From assembly GCA_025351545.1 (NCBI GenBank), contig JANXVQ010000051.1, positions 1-10,358 of the forward strand: a stretch of DNA of 10,358 nucleotides. The letters run 5' to 3'. This stretch comes from Spirosoma sp. GTDB lineage: Bacteria; Bacteroidota; Bacteroidia; Cytophagales; Spirosomataceae. The notes beneath the pieces were generated by a model. That model made no database searches. It saw only the letters and a program-made list of their open reading frames with translations, and was not told where the DNA came from. The position numbers and the translations under genes were made by a program. How positions within the stretch are numbered: position 1 is the stretch's first letter; each line of letters begins with the position of its first letter. Below are positions 6,191-10,358 of the stretch, piece after piece.

Positions 6191-7147
6191 TCAAAAATCT
6201 CCATAAGCTACCTGCACACAGGTTAGGCCCAACGTTCGACGCCACATATCAACTACCTGCTGGCGATCATCTATTACGAGTTCGACGTAGTATCGCCCCA
6301 GAATATGTTGCTCAAATAATTCATGCTTAATAATCGAATCTTTGCGATTGTCACCTGAATGACGCATGAACAACTCATAATCCGTTGTCGCCGTAGACTC
6401 GCATTTCCACCCAAAATACTGCTCAAGCCAAGCCATTGTCTCAGACCGGCAAACGGCATCACGACCCGAGAAAAACACAATGGCATAACCCGACGAGTGT
6501 AGCGCCTGTACCAGCCGGATAATGGGCCGCTTCGGCGCATCCTCACCCACCCGGTGCCAGTCAAAAGGCGATCGGGCTCCTTTGTCAGCCACTGTACCGT
6601 CAATGTCGACCAGGACACAACGCGGCAACGTTACATCCTGTGTTCGCTGAAATACAGGCCTACGCGTCAGTGTTTCCGGCTGAAATTTGAAATTCTTTTT
6701 TAGCACCGTCAACTGTTCTGCTTGTCTCCTGATTACGGCCTCTCCTACCGAATCGGGCCGATTCTGGTCTCGCCGAATGCATTCCTCAACAGGTGCTTCA
6801 ATAAGCTTATACTGAAGGTCAACGTCATCAAAGTGTTCGACGAGAAGTTTTCGAAACTCATTGAAATAACTCAGTCTGAGGTTCGTATTGTCAATCAGAA
6901 CGTGCCACCCCCGCGTTAGCCCTTCCAGAATAGCCGTTTGTTGCAGTTCACTGACGAGCGTTTCAATCCGATTTTTCTCGTGGTCGGGCCAGGTTTTCCA
7001 ATACTCCCCAAGCGACACGGGCAATAAACTACGCCGAAGGTCGTCGCGATTGATACGCAGCCAATTTGGACTTTCGGCACAGAATTGCCGGGCAAAAGTC
7101 GATTTACCGCTACCGCTCAAGCCGGTCAGAATGAGGACTTTTTTCAT
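6191..7147 (-). CDS. T4 Pnk-like polynucleotide 5'-kinase/3'-phosphatase
   Basis: This is a 318-residue bifunctional end-healing enzyme. The N-terminal P-loop kinase has GLSGSGKST (residues 9-17; K15, S16) and INRDDLRRSL with D35 and R38. In T4 Pnk, D35 and R38 are the catalytic base and a phosphate-contacting residue at the same numbers. A lid region with R126 and R130 lies in CIRRDQNRPDS. The C-terminal HAD phosphatase has DIDGT (D181, D183), FSGR (S227, R229), RKDSIIK (K274) and IDDR (D293, D294), and ends in MWRR...VAYGDF, as T4 Pnk does. By family knowledge it phosphorylates 5'-OH ends and removes 3'-phosphates from DNA or RNA, so that a ligase can act. The ATG at 7145-7147 overlaps the pncB stop (ATGA), so translation is probably coupled. 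No ligase gene is in the window. All key residues are present, so I expect an active enzyme. Confidence 0.9.
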   Translation of the reverse strand: MKKVLILTGLSGSGKSTFARQFCAESPNWLRINRDDLRRSLLPVSLGEYWKTWPDHEKNRIETLVSELQQTAILEGLTRGWHVLIDNTNLRLSYFNEFRKLLVEHFDDVDLQYKLIEAPVEECIRRDQNRPDSVGEAVIRRQAEQLTVLKKNFKFQPETLTRRPVFQRTQDVTLPRCVLVDIDGTVADKGARSPFDWHRVGEDAPKRPIIRLVQALHSSGYAIVFFSGRDAVCRSETMAWLEQYFGWKCESTATTDYELFMRHSGDNRKDSIIKHELFEQHILGRYYVELVIDDRQQVVDMWRRTLGLTCVQVAYGDF

Positions 7148-8712
7148 ACGTAGGTCTGCCCTTCCCGAAGCGTCAGGATCAGCTTCGTTTTCAATTCATG
7201 CAACCCCTTTTCCAGTCCTACCGGATAGATATGCGGATTTACAAATCGTTTTACACCCGGATGTAGCTGGGCTAATTGCTCCTGCACCCGCGCCCGAACC
7301 GTGTGAATATCCGGACTGTCATAGACTCGTTTACCTGACTGAAATATGGAAACGAGCAAGTCTTCGTAAGGTTGCTTAACGTCGAACTTCCGGCGTTTGG
7401 TAAAATCCAGCGGATCAATCATTGTGGCCGATTTGGCAGTTGAACCGGCCATTTCTTCCGAATCATAAATCATATCGGCCATAAAGCCCCGTTCATCGCG
7501 AAACCGGCGTACCTGTTGAATCCCCGGCGTCGAAATTTTTATTGCCTGCTCCGACAGTTTCATCTTATATTCCCAGTGGCCCGTCATACGGCGGTCCGTC
7601 GCCTGATTAGGTAGCTTGCCCGCAACATCAGCTTTTTCTGATGCTGTATGGTCATCGGGTTGGTCGGTGCGTTCGTGGCGAAGGGCTGCCAATTTATAAA
7701 CACCTCCCAGAGCAGGCTGGTCGAAGGCTGTAACAAGTTTCGTACCTACGCCCCAGACATTAATTTTTGCTCCCTGCTGGCGCAAACTACTGATAATCGT
7801 TTCGTCGAGGTCGTTGCTGGCAACGATAGCCGTATTCTGAAAACCAGCTGCATCCAGCAGCTTGCGCGCTTCAATACTCAAATAGGCCAAATCGCCTGAA
7901 TCGAGCCGGATGCCAGCCAGTTTATGCCCGCGCTGCACCAGCTTTCGCCCGGTTTCTATAGCGTGTCGAACGCCCTGCAAACTGTCATACGTATCTACCA
8001 GAAGAGTCACATTGTTGGGCAATACATCGGCATAGGCATCAAATGCCTGTTGCTCATCGTCAAATGACATCACCCAACTGTGTGCATGTGTGCCCCGAAC
8101 AGGAATATCGTAAAGCTTACCAGCCAGTAAATTTGAGGTAGCATCACATCCCCCAATATAAGCGGCCCGGCTGGCCGTCATGCCCCCATCTACGCCCTGT
8201 GCCCGGCGCAATCCAAACTCCAGCAGCGTATCGTTTTCGACCACCAGCCGGAGTCTGGCTGCTTTCGTGGCGATAAGCGACTCAAAATTAACGAGATTGA
8301 GTAGGGGTGTTTCGAGCAATTGGCACTGTAAAATGGGACCGCGTACCCGTACCAGTGGCTCATTCGGAAACACAACCGTTCCTTCTGGTATGGCTTCAAT
8401 GTCGCAGGTAAGTTTCAGATTGGCGAGATAGTCCAGAAATGCCTCCTCAAAAAGCGGCTCTTCATCGTTGCCGGTTAAGGTTCTGAGGTAGCGCAGGTCT
8501 TTTTTCGAGAAGCCAAAGTTTTCGATATAACCAATGACATTAGCCAGCCCACAGGCTATTGTAAAACCACCATTGAATGGGTTTTTTCGAAAATAGAGAT
8601 TAAATACAGCCTCTTTTTCAGATGTTTTTGTTTTCCAGTAACCATAAGCCATGGTTACCTGATAAAGGTCTGTTAGCAGGCTTAGCGAGGTATCATAGAG
8701 CTTATTCGTCAT
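7144..8712 (-). CDS. pncB: Nicotinate phosphoribosyltransferase
   Basis: This enzyme (EC 6.3.4.21) joins nicotinate to PRPP, with ATP hydrolysis, to make nicotinate mononucleotide, the entry step of Preiss-Handler NAD salvage in the cytoplasm. The 522-residue protein has the N-terminal TDLYQVTMAYGYW (residues 14-26), the substrate-site segment EFGLRRAQG (165-173), GTHAHSW (207-213) with the probable phospho-accepting histidine H211, and the RLDSGDL motif of the phosphoribosyl-binding face. The length is at the upper end for the family. A polar insert of roughly 30 residues, about position 345-375, is rich in Asp, Lys and Thr (RTDQPDDHTASEKADV). It looks like a surface loop and is not obviously a defect. 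Its TGA overlaps the start of the pnk gene by 4 bp. The HAHSW motif and the gene's size point to a nicotinate enzyme and not a phage-type NadV nicotinamide enzyme. Confidence 0.94.
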   Translation of the reverse strand: MTNKLYDTSLSLLTDLYQVTMAYGYWKTKTSEKEAVFNLYFRKNPFNGGFTIACGLANVIGYIENFGFSKKDLRYLRTLTGNDEEPLFEEAFLDYLANLKLTCDIEAIPEGTVVFPNEPLVRVRGPILQCQLLETPLLNLVNFESLIATKAARLRLVVENDTLLEFGLRRAQGVDGGMTASRAAYIGGCDATSNLLAGKLYDIPVRGTHAHSWVMSFDDEQQAFDAYADVLPNNVTLLVDTYDSLQGVRHAIETGRKLVQRGHKLAGIRLDSGDLAYLSIEARKLLDAAGFQNTAIVASNDLDETIISSLRQQGAKINVWGVGTKLVTAFDQPALGGVYKLAALRHERTDQPDDHTASEKADVAGKLPNQATDRRMTGHWEYKMKLSEQAIKISTPGIQQVRRFRDERGFMADMIYDSEEMAGSTAKSATMIDPLDFTKRRKFDVKQPYEDLLVSIFQSGKRVYDSPDIHTVRARVQEQLAQLHPGVKRFVNPHIYPVGLEKGLHELKTKLILTLREGQTYV

Positions 8713-8864
8713 AAGTTGCGAAGGTAATATGTATGGGCTTCACAGAAAATTCATGCAGAGAAAAACATTTTTTGATTACTTTGGCCTAATAATTGTGAGG
8801 GCACTTTTACAAAAGGCTTATATACTCAACGTAACTGTCTACTCTATAGCTCGCACGACTACCC
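8713..8864. other. Divergent intergenic region, pncB / rpoN
   Basis: These 152 bases lie between two genes that point away from each other, so they should hold both promoters. Apart from the pncB-side box, I see only weak plus-strand candidates for rpoN: TTACTTTG at 8776-8783, and TTTG 8771-8774 with TAATTGTG 8790-8797, whose 15-base spacer is too short. No riboswitch-like structure, tRNA or long repeat is evident. Confidence 0.5.
8719..8726 (-). promoter_or_regulatory. Candidate -7 box just ahead of pncB
   Basis: The minus strand reads TACCTTCG, one mismatch from TAnnTTTG, six bases before the ATG. The wider string TACCTTCGCAACTTATG resembles the common Bacteroidota arrangement TAnnTTTGCA close to a start codon, and would give a very short leader or a leaderless mRNA. 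No clear -33 TTTG is seen at the right distance. If real, it drives the pncB-pnk operon. Confidence 0.35.
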
Positions 8865-10313
8865 ATGCAGAAATTAAGCCTTTCACAATCGCTTCAGCAG
8901 AAGTTGTCTCCACAGCAGATTCAATTTATTAAACTGCTTCAGATACCTACGATTGAGTTGGATACGCGCATTGAAGAAGAACTGGAAATAAATCCGGCTC
9001 TGGAGGAAGGTATGGACGAGGAGTATGATCAGAAAGATGATGACGACTCGTTCGACGAAACCGACGATTTTAAAGACCGCGATAATGATCTCGACATAGA
9101 CAGTTACATTCAGGACGAAGACTACGCGGGGTACAAAATGCAGGGCGATGGCAACTATGGCGAAGAAGACCGTGATATGCCGCTAGCTACCAGTTCGAGC
9201 TTGACAGACTCGCTGCTGCAACAGTTTGGCTACCTTCAATTAACTGAACAACAGCGAATTGTGGGCCTTCAATTAATTGGCAGTATTGAAGCCGATGGCT
9301 ATATTCGACGGTCCATTCAGGCTATCGTAAATGACCTGGCCTTCTCGCAAAACGTGTTCACGGATTCGGAAGAAGTGGAAGAAGTACTGCAGAAAATACA
9401 ATCGTTCGATCCGTCGGGTATAGGTGCCCGCTCGTTACCCGAATGTCTGTTATTGCAACTCCGGCGCAAAGACCCGTCAGATCCCTATATTATTCTGGCG
9501 ATTCGGATCATTGACGAATTTTTCGACGAGTTTTCCAAAAAACATTACGACAAGATCCAGCGTCGGCTTAATATCAGCGATGAATCTTTAAAAAAGGTTA
9601 TCGACATAATCATTCGGCTCAACCCCAAACCCGGCTCAATGGAGGGCGAATCGGGCAATGTGCAATACCTGACTCCCGACTTTCTGCTGACGAGCGGCAA
9701 TGGCAAACTCGAACTGACACTGAACTCCAAAAATGCGCCCGAACTGCGTATCAGCCGTTCATTTGCCGATATGCTCGATACGTATGATAAGAGCAAAAAG
9801 CAAAATAAAAACTTAAAAGAAACGGTCTCCTTCGTAAAACAGAAGTTAGATGCGGCCAAGTGGTTTATTGATGCCATTAAGCAACGCCAGCAAACACTGC
9901 TTAAAACCATGAACGCCATTGTGCGGTATCAGTATGACTTTTTTCTGACCGGCGATGAGTCCAGGCTGCGGCCCATGATTCTGAAAGACATTGCAACGTT
10001 AATCGACATGGATGTTTCAACAGTGTCGCGGGTAGCAAACAGTAAGGCTGTGCAAACAGAATTTGGCATTTATCCACTCAAATACTTCTTCTCGGAAGGC
10101 ATTTCGACTGATAATGGCGAAGATGTGAGTAGCCGGGAAGTGAAGAATATTTTAAAAGATCTGATTGACGGCGAACCCAAACTCCACCCTCTTTCGGACG
10201 ATAAACTCGAAAAAATCCTGAACGACCGGGGCTATAACATCGCCCGTCGGACAGTAGCAAAATATCGTGAACAGCTCAACATTCCGGTGGCCAGACTACG
10301 AAAACAACTTTAA
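8865..10313 (+). CDS. rpoN: RNA polymerase sigma-54 factor
   Basis: This is the sigma-54 subunit, which directs RNA polymerase to -24/-12 promoters and needs an AAA+ enhancer-binding activator to open DNA. The 482-residue protein is full length. Region I is the Gln/Leu-rich activator-response segment (LSLSQSLQQKLSPQQIQFIKL, start to about residue 49). Region II is a very acidic linker (about 50-95, mostly Asp/Glu). The core-binding domain follows, then the helix-turn-helix that reads the -12 element (KDIATLIDMDVSTVSRVAN, about 375-395), and finally the RpoN box ARRTVAKYRE at 460-469, identical to the family consensus, which contacts -24. The ATG at 8865 is chosen because region I starts immediately after it. 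No activator gene is near, so targets cannot be inferred. It is divergent from pncB and independently transcribed. Confidence 0.97.
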   Translation: MQKLSLSQSLQQKLSPQQIQFIKLLQIPTIELDTRIEEELEINPALEEGMDEEYDQKDDDDSFDETDDFKDRDNDLDIDSYIQDEDYAGYKMQGDGNYGEEDRDMPLATSSSLTDSLLQQFGYLQLTEQQRIVGLQLIGSIEADGYIRRSIQAIVNDLAFSQNVFTDSEEVEEVLQKIQSFDPSGIGARSLPECLLLQLRRKDPSDPYIILAIRIIDEFFDEFSKKHYDKIQRRLNISDESLKKVIDIIIRLNPKPGSMEGESGNVQYLTPDFLLTSGNGKLELTLNSKNAPELRISRSFADMLDTYDKSKKQNKNLKETVSFVKQKLDAAKWFIDAIKQRQQTLLKTMNAIVRYQYDFFLTGDESRLRPMILKDIATLIDMDVSTVSRVANSKAVQTEFGIYPLKYFFSEGISTDNGEDVSSREVKNILKDLIDGEPKLHPLSDDKLEKILNDRGYNIARRTVAKYREQLNIPVARLRKQL

Positions 10314-10314
10314 T

Positions 10315-10331
10315 CCGAATGAATAATTCGG
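10315..10331 (+). terminator. Weak hairpin after rpoN
   Basis: CCGAAT and ATTCGG form a 6-bp stem around the loop GAATA, starting two bases after the rpoN stop. There is no T-tract behind it, so it is at best a weak terminator or an RNA-end stabiliser. The remaining 27 bases to the window edge show no gene. Confidence 0.3.
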
Positions 10332-10358
10332 TAGGCTGATGTGAATGAATGATAAACC

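Noticed and set aside
7144..8712. Phage-type nicotinamide phosphoribosyltransferase (NadV)
   Set aside because: The TDLYQ...MAYGYW, EFGLRRAQG and GTHAHSW motifs are those of the nicotinate enzyme family.
8776..8797. Promoter for rpoN
   Set aside because: The boxes each have a mismatch and the spacing to any TTTG is wrong, so I only mention them in the intergenic entry.

Overview
The window looks like chromosomal DNA from a member of the Bacteroidota, most likely a Cytophagales bacterium of the Spirosoma type. The reasons are a SusC/SusD outer-membrane uptake locus, a Bacteroidota-style sigma-54, an almost complete lack of Shine-Dalgarno sequences, and promoter-like TAnnTTTG boxes. The genus is an inference from protein flavour, not a measurement.

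Left third (1-3602, minus strand): a decayed nutrient-uptake locus. A susC-type TonB-dependent receptor gene has lost its 5' part. It carries two in-frame TAA codons, a 1-base frameshift, a frameshift that is later cancelled by two extra copies of an 11-bp tandem repeat, a second 1-base frameshift in a C5 run, and a 3' deletion that joins it to the last third of susD. Downstream, a small lipoprotein gene with a Calx-beta/DUF4843-like fold is still open.

Middle scar (3600-4013): the broken 5' end of susC abuts the last 32 codons and right end of what looks like an ISL3-family insertion sequence. After it come an unrecognised, AT-richer 76-codon reading frame and a short convergent intergenic region with a perfect AT palindrome. 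This scar separates the dead locus from intact housekeeping DNA.

Right two thirds (4014-10358): intact genes. Reading leftward on the minus strand are a SWIM zinc-finger protein followed 9 bp later by a small acidic CcbP-like (calcium-binding) protein. Next to them, also on the minus strand, is a two-gene operon: nicotinate phosphoribosyltransferase (pncB), whose stop overlaps the start of a T4 Pnk-like polynucleotide 5'-kinase/3'-phosphatase (ATGA overlap). Divergent from pncB, on the plus strand, is rpoN (sigma-54).

The pncB-pnk pair is the most interesting functional link. It couples NAD precursor salvage to an end-healing nucleic-acid repair enzyme in one transcript, a pairing reminiscent of large phages. 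The decayed susCD locus, with its tandem-repeat frame compensation and IS-deletion junction, is the most interesting structural feature. I did not find a CRISPR array, an RNA gene, or a clear new defence system.
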